The notes under the pieces were generated by a model. That model was not told where the DNA came from. It saw only the letters and a list, made by a program, of their open reading frames with translations, and did no database searches. Shown piece after piece: positions 13,324 through 13,948 of a stretch of DNA of 13,948 nt. The translations under genes and the position numbers were made by a program. Origin of the DNA: Nanobdellota archaeon (lineage in GTDB: Archaea; Nanobdellota; Nanobdellia; Pacearchaeales; GW2011-AR1); the NCBI GenBank assembly GCA_030688225.1, contig JAUYIO010000054.1:1-13948 (forward strand), written 5' to 3'. The stretch's first letter is position 1, and every line of letters starts with the position of its first letter.

Positions 13324-13881
13324 ATGAAAAAAGAAACATCAATACTTGTAAAAGCAGGATACCTGCTCGGAATCATCTTTTGCTTAGTTGCATCAATATC
13401 ATTAGTCTATGCTTCGTATATGATGGTAAGTTGGACTTTTTCTGAACATCCAGACATTGTTTATTCAGATTATTCAAATTCTTATGATTATTACGAATAT
13501 GAAACAAGCGGACAAGATTCTGACACTATTAGTGATACTATTGATGGGGAGACAATAATATTTCAAGAACTCGGTTTTGAAAACTATGCGGGATTGGTCG
13601 ATGTCTCTTATAACTTGAATGTTCCATCTGATACTGACCCTGATGGTCTTGAAATATACTTTATTAAATCTGTGAATGGATATCACCAATTTGCTAATTC
13701 TTACGATTCAATCGTAACCGATTATAAATCATGCCAAAAGAAAAATGTCATGACGACTTCAGGAAGTTGCACCATAAGAAATGGAGGAGGGATTATGATA
13801 TATAACACAGCCAATAAACCAAGAAGTTTCACCCTTAGTTTTACAATAAAGTATAACCCTTCTTTAATTGAATCAAATTAG
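13324..13881 (+). CDS. Unrecognised membrane-anchored extracytoplasmic protein
   Basis: The 185-aa protein has an N-terminal hydrophobic helix at about residues 11-37 (AGYLLGIIFCLVASISLVYA), which acts as an uncleaved anchor or signal. A Tyr/Asp/Ser-rich spacer follows (YSDYSNSYDYYEYE, 48-61), then a beta-rich exterior domain of about 110 residues (DVSYNLNVPSDTDPDGLEIYF, ending FTLSFTIKYNPSL). Cys137 and Cys149 could form a disulphide in the exterior domain. I do not recognise the family. It begins one base after the M48 stop and must be co-transcribed with it, so it could be a substrate, regulator or surface partner of the protease. The start is fixed by the tight junction and the lysine-rich N-terminus (MKKETS). 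Confidence 0.7.
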   Translation: MKKETSILVKAGYLLGIIFCLVASISLVYASYMMVSWTFSEHPDIVYSDYSNSYDYYEYETSGQDSDTISDTIDGETIIFQELGFENYAGLVDVSYNLNVPSDTDPDGLEIYFIKSVNGYHQFANSYDSIVTDYKSCQKKNVMTTSGSCTIRNGGGIMIYNTANKPRSFTLSFTIKYNPSLIESN

Positions 13882-13894
13882 ACTAATACCTAAT

Positions 13895-13915
13895 GTTCTT
13901 TTTCAGAAAAAGAAC
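13895..13915 (+). terminator. Palindrome after the three-gene cluster
   Basis: GTTCTTTTTC (13895-13904) and GAAAAAGAAC (13906-13915) form a perfect 10-bp inverted repeat around one base, 13 nt after the last stop codon. It is a candidate terminator or mRNA 3'-end hairpin, though no T-tract follows until the window end. It resembles the CTTTTTC-TAC-GAAAAAG hairpin at 11805-11821. Confidence 0.45.
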
Positions 13916-13948
13916 CAAAAACAACGGAAATCCCCCACTCTTCTTTTT

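Overview
The window looks like a piece of an AT-rich archaeal chromosome, most likely from a small-genome DPANN lineage of the Woesearchaeota/Pacearchaeota type. The archaeal assignment rests on EF-2 with the diphthamide motif, aEF1A, archaeal-type DnaG, an archaeal Xer-like recombinase and TATA/BRE promoters with mostly leaderless genes. The narrower DPANN placement is an inference from gene style: tiny lineage-specific proteins and a secreted protein with a C-terminal anchor and a tail ending in ESYY. No rRNA, tRNA, CRISPR array or recognisable transposase was seen.

Layout. (1) 2-4019: the C-terminal two thirds of EF-2 (cut by the window edge), an unrecognised 194-aa protein, a DUF202 membrane protein and aEF1A. 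aEF1A has a structured 5' leader of about 130 nt. (2) 4046-4840: three very small unrecognised proteins. (3) 5037-6230: archaeal DnaG. (4) 6409-7545: a secreted, membrane-anchored, Ig-like surface protein, possibly an S-layer component. (5) 7546-7846: a convergent intergenic region with strong T-tracts and a long stem-loop. (6) 7847-11601, minus strand: an SMC-type ATPase preceded by a Xer-family tyrosine recombinase. (7) 11602-11937: a palindrome-rich intergenic region. (8) 11938-13881: a tight three-gene cluster encoding a small two-helix membrane protein, an M48 zinc metalloprotease and a membrane-anchored extracytoplasmic protein.

The most notable gene is the 953-aa SMC protein. Both ATPase half-heads are SMC-like, but the SMC hinge is absent. 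Exactly at mid-protein there is instead a Rad50-style zinc hook (CPLC, then TPEH). This is an SMC head combined with a Rad50 apex. It lies directly downstream of a Xer recombinase, so two chromosome-maintenance functions are adjacent.

Regulation. Most genes have a TATA-like box centred 25.5-27 nt upstream of the start codon, which implies leaderless mRNAs. aEF1A and the surface protein are exceptions: both share the promoter core CGAAAAGTTT(T/A)TAAA, and both predicted transcripts begin in a perfect hairpin. aEF1A also has a Shine-Dalgarno sequence partly buried in a GCGA-capped hairpin, which may mean translational control.
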